Origin: Fimenecus sp045631225 | Lineage (GTDB): Bacteria; Bacillota; Clostridia; Oscillospirales; Acutalibacteraceae | Length of the DNA stretch: 16,816 bases | Direction of reading: 5' to 3' | Assembly (NCBI GenBank): GCA_045631225.1 | Contig: JAZQUG010000039.1 | Span: forward strand, 1-16,816 | Shown: piece after piece, positions 1-6,664 of the stretch | How positions within the stretch are numbered: position 1 is the stretch's first letter | Layout: each line of letters begins with the position of its first letter | Position numbers and translations under genes: made by a program | Notes under the pieces: model-generated | Told to the model about the DNA's origin: nothing | Database searches by the model: none | Seen by the model: the letters and a program-made list of their open reading frames with translations, nothing else

Positions 1-49
1 AGAATGCAAGGTATTTTTCTCTTAATTCATTAAGACCTGTCCATTTCAT
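1..49 (-). CDS. alaS: Alanyl-tRNA synthetase, first 16 codons only (runs off the left edge)
   Basis: The minus-strand reading from 49 gives MKWTGLNELREKYLAF. I recognise this as the conserved N-terminal opening of bacterial alanyl-tRNA synthetase, the cytoplasmic enzyme that charges tRNA-Ala. Only this end is visible, so none of the catalytic, editing or C-Ala domains can be checked. The ATG at 49-47 is preceded by AGGAG (58-62) at a spacing of 8, and by a consensus promoter at 86-114, which together fix the start. The leader is only about 30 nt, too short for a T-box. The gene follows the fhs terminator and is a separate transcription unit in the same direction. Confidence 0.85.
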   Translation of the reverse strand, partial: MKWTGLNELREKYLAF

Positions 50-85
50 ACAGACTACTCCTATTTTATAAAAATTATCCTATAA

Positions 86-114
86 ATTATACAATTATAT
101 GGGGTGAATGTCAA
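86..114 (-). promoter_or_regulatory. Sigma-A promoter of alaS
   Basis: On the minus strand there is a perfect -35 TTGACA (109-114), a 17-bp spacer and a perfect -10 TATAAT (86-91). Transcription would start near 79, about 30 nt before the alaS ATG. Confidence 0.85.
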
Positions 115-122
115 TAAAAAAT

Positions 123-151
123 GCAAAGTGCAAAATACAAAGCGCAAAATG
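123..151. repeat. Two-unit imperfect tandem repeat
   Basis: Two units, GCAAAGTGCAAAATA (123-137) and CAAAGCGCAAAATG (138-151), sit back to back just upstream of the alaS -35. They are A-rich and non-coding. I see no function. The rest of 115-180 is AT-rich with no gene. Confidence 0.5.
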
Positions 152-180
152 TTTTTTGTGTTTTCTTTGGGAAATAATTA

Positions 181-293
181 AAATTGAATTATTTTTTTCG
201 CAAGACAATGTGTCAGAGGCGAAGCTGTATAAAAATACCGCGAGCCGATAGACACGCGGTATTGCGGGAAAAGAATCAATTTTTTAGAAAAGT
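181..293. repeat. Dispersed intergenic repeat, copy 1 (113 bp)
   Basis: This stretch aligns with 14835-14947 along its whole length, and both copies span 113 bp. Left block: AAATTGAATTATTTTTTTCG here against AAATTGAGTTATTTTTTCG there, followed by similar GACAATGTGTC and GAAGCTGTAT segments. Right block: CGGGAAAAGAATCAATTTT against CGGAAAAAGAACCAATTTC. The middle 30 bp differ, and in this copy they hold the fhs terminator. The right end overlaps the last codons of fhs. Confidence 0.6.
227..263 (-). terminator. Intrinsic terminator of the pflB-pflA-fhs operon
   Basis: On the minus strand AATACCGCG (255-263) pairs perfectly with CGCGGTATT (234-242) across a 12-nt loop, and the stem runs into a short T stretch. 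It lies 21 nt after the fhs stop codon and separates this operon from alaS. Confidence 0.85.
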
Positions 294-1954
294 CCGTCGA
301 TTTTGCCGTCACAGTCCACATCAATTTTGTACGCTGCTGGTACTTTTGGAAGACCTGGCATTGTCATAATGTCACCTGTAAGGCAAACGATGAAACCTGC
401 ACCTGCACTGAGTTTAACCTCACGAACTGTCATCACAAAGTTTTCAGGCTTACCAAGCTTTGTTGGGTCATCAGAAAGTGAGTACTGTGTTTTAGCAACG
501 CATACAGGAAGCTTATCCTGACCAAGAGATTCAATTTCCTTGATTGCTTTTTCAGCAGCTGCTGTGAAGATTACACCATCTGCACGATAAATTTCCTTTG
601 CGATTGAATTAAGCTTTTCTTTGATTGAAAGCTTTTCATCATAAAGAGGAGCGAAATCAGCCTTGCCTTCGTCAATAACTGCACAAACCTTTTCTGCAAG
701 GTCCATACCGCCTTCGCCACCTTTAGCAAAAACTTCTGCTAATGACACAGGAACTTGCATTTCTTCACAGAATTCCTTGATATAAGCAATTTCTGCATCT
801 GTATCTGTGTGGAATTTATTAATTGCAACAACAACAGGAACATTATATTTTCTCATATTTTCAATATGAGTTTTAAGGTTTACAACACCCTTTTTAAGAG
901 CTTCTACATTTTCATCCTGTAAATCTGCACGAGCTACACCACCGTTGTATTTAAGAGCACGGATAGTAGCAACAACAACGATACATTCAGGCTTAAGTCC
1001 TGCATAACGGCACTTGATGTCAAGGAACTTTTCAGCACCAAGGTCAGCACCGAAACCAGCCTCTGTAATACAGTAATCAGCAAGCTTAAGTGCAAGCTTT
1101 GTAGCAGTAACAGAGTTACAGCCGTGAGCGATATTTGCGAAAGGTCCGCCGTGCATAATTGCAGGAGTATTTTCAAGAGTCTGAACAAGATTTGGTTTGA
1201 TTGCATCCTTTAAAAGAGCTGCCATAGCACCAACTGCATTTAAATCCCTTGCATAAACAGGAGTATTGTCAAGAGTCCAGGCAACGAGAATGTTACCAAG
1301 TCTTGTTTTAAGGTCTTCTATATCAGTTGCAAGACAAAGAATAGCCATAATTTCACTTGCAACAGTAATCATAAATCCGTCTTCACGAGGCACACCATTT
1401 ACTTTACCGCCAAGGCCAACGATTACATTACGGAGTGCACGGTCATTCATATCAAGACAACGCTTAAAGAGAATTCTTCTCTGGTCAATACGAAGGTCAT
1501 TACCCTGCTGCATATGGTTATCAATAATAGCACAAAGAAGGTTGTTTGCAGCAGTAATAGCGTGCATATCACCTGTGAAATGAAGGTTAATGTCTTCCAT
1601 AGGAATAACCTGTGAATATCCACCACCTGCAGCACCACCTTTAACACCGAAAACAGGTCCCATTGATGGTTCACGAAGTGCAATACAAGCATTTTTACCG
1701 ATTTTGTTCATAGCCTGACCAAGACCTACTGTGATAGTAGTTTTACCTTCACCTGCTGGAGTAGGATTAATAGCAGTAACAAGAATGAGTTTTCCGTTTT
1801 CTCTGTCTGCATATTTCTTATTAAGAGAAAGTGGAAGCTTTGCCTTATACTTGCCATAAAGTTCAAGGTCATCAGCATCAATGTTAAGCTTTTTTGCAAT
1901 TTCTACGATTGGTAAACAAGGTGTCTGCTGTGCGATTTGAATGTCTGAAAGCAT
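284..1954 (-). CDS. fhs: Formate--tetrahydrofolate ligase (10-formyl-THF synthetase)
   Basis: This cytoplasmic enzyme makes 10-formyl-THF from formate, THF and ATP, feeding purine and fMet synthesis. The 556-residue product has the usual length of the family. It shows the ATP-binding loop TPAGEGKTT (residues 65-73), the EPSMGPVFGVKGGAAGGG block shortly after it, and the typical C-terminus ending DGKIDGLF. The start MLSDIQIAQQ is supported by GGAGG a few bases upstream. It is the last gene of pflB-pflA-fhs. The gap to pflA (1955-2026) holds a hairpin-rich repeat, and a strong terminator follows. Formate from PflB is its substrate, and ZTP accumulates when its product runs short, which fits the riboswitch at the head of the operon. 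Confidence 0.97.
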   Translation of the reverse strand: MLSDIQIAQQTPCLPIVEIAKKLNIDADDLELYGKYKAKLPLSLNKKYADRENGKLILVTAINPTPAGEGKTTITVGLGQAMNKIGKNACIALREPSMGPVFGVKGGAAGGGYSQVIPMEDINLHFTGDMHAITAANNLLCAIIDNHMQQGNDLRIDQRRILFKRCLDMNDRALRNVIVGLGGKVNGVPREDGFMITVASEIMAILCLATDIEDLKTRLGNILVAWTLDNTPVYARDLNAVGAMAALLKDAIKPNLVQTLENTPAIMHGGPFANIAHGCNSVTATKLALKLADYCITEAGFGADLGAEKFLDIKCRYAGLKPECIVVVATIRALKYNGGVARADLQDENVEALKKGVVNLKTHIENMRKYNVPVVVAINKFHTDTDAEIAYIKEFCEEMQVPVSLAEVFAKGGEGGMDLAEKVCAVIDEGKADFAPLYDEKLSIKEKLNSIAKEIYRADGVIFTAAAEKAIKEIESLGQDKLPVCVAKTQYSLSDDPTKLGKPENFVMTVREVKLSAGAGFIVCLTGDIMTMPGLPKVPAAYKIDVDCDGKIDGLF

Positions 1955-1990
1955 AATAATTTTCCTCCGTTTTATATATTAGGACATTAC

Positions 1991-2039
1991 GGAGGAATCC
2001 CTCCACCGCAAGCGGTCCACCTCCCTTTAACAAGGGAGG
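1991..2039. repeat. Three-hairpin GC-rich intergenic repeat between pflA and fhs
   Basis: Within 49 bp there are three inverted repeats: GGAGG/CCTCC (1991-1995 with 2000-2004), ACCGC/GCGGT (2005-2009 with 2012-2016) and an 8-bp stem CCTCCCTT/AAGGGAGG (2020-2027 with 2032-2039). It is much more GC-rich than its surroundings. It resembles, from memory, hairpin repeats scattered between genes in gut Clostridia. No T tract follows on the minus strand, so it should not be a terminator. It may affect processing or stability of the pflA-fhs message. It overlaps the 3' end of pflA. Confidence 0.6.
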
Positions 2040-2746
2040 CCTAATAAATTGTTTAACTTATCCATTGTTTCCTTTGTTGGTGTTGGGATATTTGCGAAAG
2101 GAAACTCTATGTTCATACTGTCATATTTCGTCTGACAGATTTTTTTGAATGGCAAGAGTTCAACTTTATCAATGCAAGTGTATTTCCCCACTATTCCATT
2201 GAGTTTTTCAATATTTTCCTCGTTGTCGTTTAATGTGGGAATAATTACCTGTCTTATTGTTGTTGGAATTTTCTGTTCATTAAGATACTCCAAAAACTCC
2301 ATTGGTTTATTAAGTGAACATCCTACATTTTCAATGTACAAATTATCATCCGTATATTTTATATCGAGCAAAACTCTGTCAGTTTCTGCTAAGAGTTTTT
2401 TCACAGATTCATTCAACAAACTACCTGATGTATCAAGACAAGTATTAATCCCGTTTTCGTGACAGTGTTTAAAAACCTCGTAAGTAAACTCGGGTTGTAA
2501 AAGAGGCTCACCACCTGAAAGGGTAATCCCACCTTTATCACCGAAATATTCACGGTAATTCAAGGCTTTTTTCACAACATCTTCAGGTGTGAAAGTCTTT
2601 TCACTTTTCATTTTCCATGTATCAGGATTATGACAGCATTTACAACGAAGATTACAGCCCTGCATAAACACTACAAAGCGTAAACCGGGTCCGTCAACTG
2701 TACCTAAACTCTGTATTGAATGAACTTGTCCTTTGATAGGATTCAT
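2027..2746 (-). CDS. pflA: Pyruvate formate-lyase activating enzyme (radical SAM)
   Basis: This cytoplasmic radical-SAM enzyme uses a [4Fe-4S] cluster and S-adenosylmethionine to install the glycyl radical on PflB. The cluster motif CxxxCxxC is at C31-C35-C38 (CNLRCKCCHN), preceded by the glycine-rich DGPGLRFVVFMQG. The SAM-contacting SGGEPLLQ segment lies near residue 77, and DIKYTD further on. At 239 residues it has the length of a compact PflA without extra ferredoxin domains. The start is 2 nt after the pflB stop, and its GAGG lies inside the pflB end, so translation is probably coupled. The final residues GLPC and the stop codon come from the hairpin repeat at 2020-2039. Confidence 0.95.
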   Translation of the reverse strand: MNPIKGQVHSIQSLGTVDGPGLRFVVFMQGCNLRCKCCHNPDTWKMKSEKTFTPEDVVKKALNYREYFGDKGGITLSGGEPLLQPEFTYEVFKHCHENGINTCLDTSGSLLNESVKKLLAETDRVLLDIKYTDDNLYIENVGCSLNKPMEFLEYLNEQKIPTTIRQVIIPTLNDNEENIEKLNGIVGKYTCIDKVELLPFKKICQTKYDSMNIEFPFANIPTPTKETMDKLNNLLGLPC

Positions 2747-2748
2747 AA

Positions 2749-4980
2749 TTACATTGCCTCGTGGAATGTACGGCTGATAACTTCTCTCTGCTGTGCCTTT
2801 GAAAGCTTATTGAAGTTAACAGCATAACCTGAAACACGGATTGTAAGGTTAGGATACTTTTCAGGGTTTTCGTAAGCATCCATAAGTGTTTCACGATTAA
2901 GAACGTTCACGTTAATATGGTGTGCCATTTTGCTGAAATATCCGTCAAGAATTGATACGAGATTATTTATTCTTTCCTCATCATCACGACCAAGTGCTTC
3001 AGGAGTGATTGAGAATGTATTTGAAATACCGTCACGACAGTCGTCATAACTGATTTTTGCAACTGAGTTAAGTGATGCCAAAGCACCATTTTCCTCACGA
3101 TTGTGCATTGGGTTTGCACCCGGAGCGAATGGCTCACCGTTCTTTCTTCCGTCAGGTGTTGCACCTGTATTCTTACCGTACATAACATTTGAAGTGATAG
3201 TAAGAACAGAAAGAGTATGGATTGCATTTTTGTATGCAGGAGTTTTGCGAAGCTCTGTGATTACACGATGTGACATATCCTTTGCAATAAGGTCAACACG
3301 GTCATCATCATTACCGTATTTAGGAAATTCACCTGTTGTTTTGAATTCCACGATAAAGCCATCTTCGTCTTTAACAGGTTTCACATCTGCAAACTTAATA
3401 GCGCTGAGTGAGTCAGCAACAACTGAAAGACCTGCAATACCGAAAGCCATAAAGCGTTCAACATCAGTATCGTGAAGAGCCATCTGAATCTTTTCGTAAG
3501 CATATTTGTCATGCATATAATGAATAACGTTCATTGTGTTTACATAGAGATGGCTGAGCCATGCAATATAAACCTGAAAACGTTCAACAACTTCGTCAAA
3601 ATCAAGTTTTTCAACATCCATTACAGGCATCTGAGGACCGATATGCATTTTGCTTGTAGTATCATAACCACCATTGATTGCAATAAGTAAGAGCTTTGCA
3701 AGGTTACAACGAGCACCGAAGAACTGCATCTGCTTACCAACCTTCATTGCAGAAACGCAACAAGCAATAGCGTAGTCATCACCGTAATCAGGACGCATTA
3801 CATCGTCATTTTCATATTGAATCGAGTCTGTATCCTTTGAAACCTTTGCACAATATTTCTTGAAGTTTTCAGGAAGAGCTGTTGACCAGAGAATTGTAAG
3901 GTTTGGTTCCGGAGATGAACCAAGAGTATAAAGAGTGTGGAGCATACGGAAACAGTTCTTTGTAACAAGAGTTCTGCCGTCTTCACCCATACCTCCTACT
4001 GCTTCAGTAATCCACATAGGGTCGCCACCGAAGAGCTCGTTATATTCAGGAGTTCTTAAGTGTCTTGCAAGACGAAGCTTCATAACGAAATCGTCCATAA
4101 GCTCCTGAGCACCCTTTTCATCAAGGATACCTCTTGCAATATCACGTTCAATATAAATATCAAAGAATGTGCTTACTCTACCAAGTGACATTGCAGCACC
4201 ATTCTGCTCTTTAATAGCACCGAGGTATGCAAAATATGTCCACTGAATTGCTTCACGGGCATTCTTCGCAGGCTGACCGATATCGTATCCATACATTGCA
4301 GCCATTTCCTTAAGGTAACCCAAGAAAGCAATCTGCTGATAAAGCTCTTCAAAAAGACGAATCTGGTCTGTGTTGAAATTACCATTGTCTCTTGCTGCTT
4401 TGTCCTTTTTCTTTTCTTCAATAAGCTTATCAACACCATAAAGTGCCACACGACGATAGTCACCGATAATTCTTCCACGGCCATAAGCATCAGGAAGACC
4501 TGTGATTACATGGCACTTACGCGCTGCACGCATTTCGTCAGTATATGCACGGAAAACACCATCATTATGAGTTGTTCTGAACTTAAATTCCTGTTCAACC
4601 TTATCACTTAATTCATAACCATAAGCTTCACAAGCCTGACGAACCATTCTCATACCACCAAAAGGATTAACACCTCTTTTTAATGGTCTGTTAGTCTGAA
4701 GTCCAACGATAAGCTCGTTTGACTTGTCAACATAACCAGGCTTATAGCTTGTAAGTGAAGAAACTGTTGATGTATCAATGTCAAGAACTCCACCATACTG
4801 TCTTTCAAGAGTAAAAAGTGAATTAATCTTATCCATCAAAGCTTTTGTACGTGGAGTTGCATCAACAAGAAAGCTGTCGTCTCCCTTATATTCTTTATAG
4901 TTGCACTGAATGAAGTCACGAACATTGATTTCATCCTGCCAAGTGCCTTTTTTAAATCCGTTCCAATTAATGTGTTCCAT
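2749..4980 (-). CDS. pflB: Formate C-acetyltransferase (pyruvate formate-lyase)
   Basis: This glycyl-radical enzyme converts pyruvate and CoA to acetyl-CoA and formate in anaerobic fermentation. The 743-residue protein shows both hallmarks: adjacent active-site cysteines C407-C408 (IACCVSAM) and the radical loop RVSGYAV with Gly718, 26 residues from the C-terminus. The opening MEHINWNGFKKGTWQ and the length match the E. coli-type enzyme, rather than glycerol dehydratase or choline TMA-lyase relatives. AGGAGATAAGT precedes the ATG. It is the first gene of the operon. Its leader carries a ZTP riboswitch and terminator, and pflA follows 2 nt after its stop. Confidence 0.97.
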   Translation of the reverse strand: MEHINWNGFKKGTWQDEINVRDFIQCNYKEYKGDDSFLVDATPRTKALMDKINSLFTLERQYGGVLDIDTSTVSSLTSYKPGYVDKSNELIVGLQTNRPLKRGVNPFGGMRMVRQACEAYGYELSDKVEQEFKFRTTHNDGVFRAYTDEMRAARKCHVITGLPDAYGRGRIIGDYRRVALYGVDKLIEEKKKDKAARDNGNFNTDQIRLFEELYQQIAFLGYLKEMAAMYGYDIGQPAKNAREAIQWTYFAYLGAIKEQNGAAMSLGRVSTFFDIYIERDIARGILDEKGAQELMDDFVMKLRLARHLRTPEYNELFGGDPMWITEAVGGMGEDGRTLVTKNCFRMLHTLYTLGSSPEPNLTILWSTALPENFKKYCAKVSKDTDSIQYENDDVMRPDYGDDYAIACCVSAMKVGKQMQFFGARCNLAKLLLIAINGGYDTTSKMHIGPQMPVMDVEKLDFDEVVERFQVYIAWLSHLYVNTMNVIHYMHDKYAYEKIQMALHDTDVERFMAFGIAGLSVVADSLSAIKFADVKPVKDEDGFIVEFKTTGEFPKYGNDDDRVDLIAKDMSHRVITELRKTPAYKNAIHTLSVLTITSNVMYGKNTGATPDGRKNGEPFAPGANPMHNREENGALASLNSVAKISYDDCRDGISNTFSITPEALGRDDEERINNLVSILDGYFSKMAHHINVNVLNRETLMDAYENPEKYPNLTIRVSGYAVNFNKLSKAQQREVISRTFHEAM

Positions 4981-5010
4981 ACTTATCTCCTAATCTTAAA
5001 AATATCAAAT

Positions 5011-5057
5011 AAAACAATAAAGGGCAATTCAACTCGTTTTCATAAGTTGAATTGCCC
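5011..5057 (-). terminator. Riboswitch-controlled intrinsic terminator in the pflB leader
   Basis: On the minus strand GGGCAATTCAACT (5045-5057) pairs perfectly over 13 bp with AGTTGAATTGCCC (5022-5034), with a 10-nt loop, followed by TTTATTGTTTT. The GGGC at the 5' foot is the same GGGC that closes helix P3 of the ZTP aptamer. Ligand-stabilised P3 and the terminator are therefore mutually exclusive, predicting an ON switch. Confidence 0.9.
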
Positions 5058-5124
5058 AGACGGTCGGCTTAATGCAGTTCGCGTTCCCTTGTGGTAACCC
5101 ACAAAATCCGTCAGTTACGCAAAC
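5054..5124 (-). ncRNA. ZTP riboswitch (pfl RNA motif) aptamer
   Basis: Read on the minus strand, all elements of the pfl motif are present. P1 is GTTTGCG (5118-5124) with CGCGAAC (5077-5083). The conserved CTGACGG follows. P2 is TTGTGG (5099-5104) with CCACAA (5089-5094), and then the conserved GGGAACGC. The 3' domain GCCGACCGTCTGGGC forms P3 from GCC and GGC. The pseudoknot is GACGG (5108-5112) with CCGTC (5059-5063). This class binds ZTP/ZMP and commonly precedes pfl, fhs and purine genes. Here it should raise transcription of pflB-pflA-fhs when 10-formyl-THF is scarce. The identification rests on motif recognition, not a covariance-model search. Confidence 0.93.
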
Positions 5125-5144
5125 CAACTATATCTTGTGATTAA

Positions 5145-5173
5145 ATTATACAGTCAGCACTATATTTTGTCAA
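5145..5173 (-). promoter_or_regulatory. Consensus sigma-A promoter of the pflB-pflA-fhs operon
   Basis: On the minus strand: TTGACA (5168-5173), a 17-bp spacer and TATAAT (5145-5150), a perfect match at both boxes. The predicted start is near 5138, just ahead of the riboswitch. Such a strong promoter suits control at the terminator instead of at initiation. It lies only 6 bp from the stop codon of the upstream GH43 gene. Confidence 0.9.
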
Positions 5174-5179
5174 GTAAAA

Positions 5180-6148
5180 TTACTTGAGTATCGGAGTGTT
5201 ATTTTTGTCGAATTTCACTATTTTTACCCTTGCGTGACGACACGGATCATAAAGAGGCTCGTCGCAATAAGTCCCACATTTTTTGTCGAAGTGTGAAAAT
5301 GGTCTTGCATGGTAAACGATTAATTGATTTCCGTTTTCATCAACAACAAAGCTGTTGTGTCCCGGACCTGCCTGGTCAACCAAATCACTCGTCTGCAAAG
5401 CAGGTTCGGAATCCTTTGTCCAATTATTTACATCCATCAAATCAGAATTTCTGTCAGCATAGACTTTGCCCATACAGTATTCTGCACCTGTACCTGATGC
5501 AGAAAAGAAAACATAAACCTTGTCATCAGTTTTGAGTACTGCAGGACCTTCATTAACTGCAAAACGAATTTTCTCCCAATCATAATCAGGTTTTGTAAGA
5601 AGAATCGGTTTATTTATAAGCTTCCAAGGCTCTTCTGGGTTAATTTCTGCCATAAATAGTGATGAATCATCAAGTTTTTCTGCCCACACAAGATAATGCT
5701 TACCATTATTTTCGAAATATGTCATATCAAGTGAAAATTCTGTAAATGAACGGCTATCTCCCTCACTTGGTTGCATTTTGCCCATTTCAATCCACTTATC
5801 ATTTATCGGGTCTTGGCCTTCACACATAAGGACATACGGACGGATATTCCATATTGCTTCCTTTTCACCGGCAGCAAAGAAAATATACCATTTACCACCG
5901 ATATAATGAATTTCAGGCGCCCAAATATGCTTTGACATAACACCCTCATTATGTGCATTCCATATCGTGACTTCTTCTGCTTCACTCAATCCCACAACAG
6001 TTTCACTTTTTCTCAGAATTATTCTGTCATAACCTGCATCAACGTTAAGATATGCAGGATAACTTGCTGTAAAATAGTAAAATCCATCAGGACCTTTAGT
6101 AACATATGGGTCTGCACGTTCAGGTATAAAAGGATTAGGATAGTTCAT
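5180..6148 (-). CDS. Intracellular glycoside hydrolase family 43 (probable alpha-L-arabinofuranosidase)
   Basis: The 322-residue protein is a single five-bladed beta-propeller GH43 domain with no signal peptide, so it should act in the cytoplasm. The inverting catalytic triad can be placed: base D13 (ERADPYV), pKa-modulating D141 (FSLDMTYF) and acid E200 (AVNEGPAV). HIWAPEIH (74-81) and GPGHNSF (261-267) are further family signatures. The sequence recalls exo-alpha-1,5-L-arabinofuranosidases of the GH43_26 type, but subfamily and substrate are inferred; a beta-xylosidase or other exo-arabinosidase is possible. GGAGAAATAATT precedes the ATG. It is the third gene of GH30-GNAT-GH43, 13 nt after the GNAT gene. 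No terminator follows before the pfl promoter. Confidence 0.88.
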   Translation of the reverse strand: MNYPNPFIPERADPYVTKGPDGFYYFTASYPAYLNVDAGYDRIILRKSETVVGLSEAEEVTIWNAHNEGVMSKHIWAPEIHYIGGKWYIFFAAGEKEAIWNIRPYVLMCEGQDPINDKWIEMGKMQPSEGDSRSFTEFSLDMTYFENNGKHYLVWAEKLDDSSLFMAEINPEEPWKLINKPILLTKPDYDWEKIRFAVNEGPAVLKTDDKVYVFFSASGTGAEYCMGKVYADRNSDLMDVNNWTKDSEPALQTSDLVDQAGPGHNSFVVDENGNQLIVYHARPFSHFDKKCGTYCDEPLYDPCRHARVKIVKFDKNNTPILK

Positions 6149-6161
6149 AATTATTTCTCCG

Positions 6162-6653
6162 TTATAATTTCTTTTTTAATACAAAATATTCTTTCATGCG
6201 TTCATAATTGCCGTTTTTATCTTTAACAAACACGCTGTGGGATTTGTTTTTTATCAGATTATCATATCCAAGGTGCTTATATATGCTTATATTCTTCTCA
6301 TTATCCGTATCCACACCTAATGCAAGAAATTCAAAGCCGCTTTTCTTCGCTTCTTTTTCAACAAAACGAACAAGCTTAGAACCGATTTTCTGTCCCCGCA
6401 ATTTCGGATGTACCCAAAGGTTTGAAAAATAGCAAACTGTTTTGCCATCAGCAAGTTCCTTGTCTTCCAAATCAGTAAAGAGAATTATTCTGCCTAAGGT
6501 TTTATTCAAAACAACAATCGCAAAAAAACGACATTTTTCATAACTCAGCATTTGAGCAAAAGCTATCTTTGCAGCTTGGGACAAATGTGCAAGTTCTATT
6601 GCTTCTTCACCATAATATTCTTTAACGGTTAAAAAACTTGGTAATAAACTCAT
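6162..6653 (-). CDS. GNAT-family N-acetyltransferase, substrate unknown
   Basis: The 163-residue protein has the acetyl-CoA-binding core of the GNAT fold. Motif A is the strand-turn-helix FSNLWVHPKLRGQKIGSKLV, with the pyrophosphate-binding RGQKIG at residues 86-91. Motif B follows as NEKNISIYKHLGY (118-130). The N-terminal third is less conserved and would set the acceptor specificity, which I cannot assign. It sits 11 nt after the GH30 gene and 13 nt before GH43, so it is co-transcribed with both. That could mean acetylation of a sugar or metabolite from the same pathway, or of an unrelated small molecule or protein. An AGG lies just upstream of the ATG. No signal peptide is seen. Confidence 0.8.
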   Translation of the reverse strand: MSLLPSFLTVKEYYGEEAIELAHLSQAAKIAFAQMLSYEKCRFFAIVVLNKTLGRIILFTDLEDKELADGKTVCYFSNLWVHPKLRGQKIGSKLVRFVEKEAKKSGFEFLALGVDTDNEKNISIYKHLGYDNLIKNKSHSVFVKDKNGNYERMKEYFVLKKKL

Positions 6654-6664
6654 AACAAATACCT

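Noticed and set aside
50..85. T-box in the alaS leader
   Set aside because: The promoter lies so close that the leader is only about 30 nt.
5151..5167. Shared 9-mer TATAGTGCT in the pfl and tyrA promoter spacers as a common operator
   Set aside because: It sits at different distances from the -10 boxes (inside the pfl spacer, adjoining the tyrA -10), has no symmetry, and two AT-rich copies can arise by chance.
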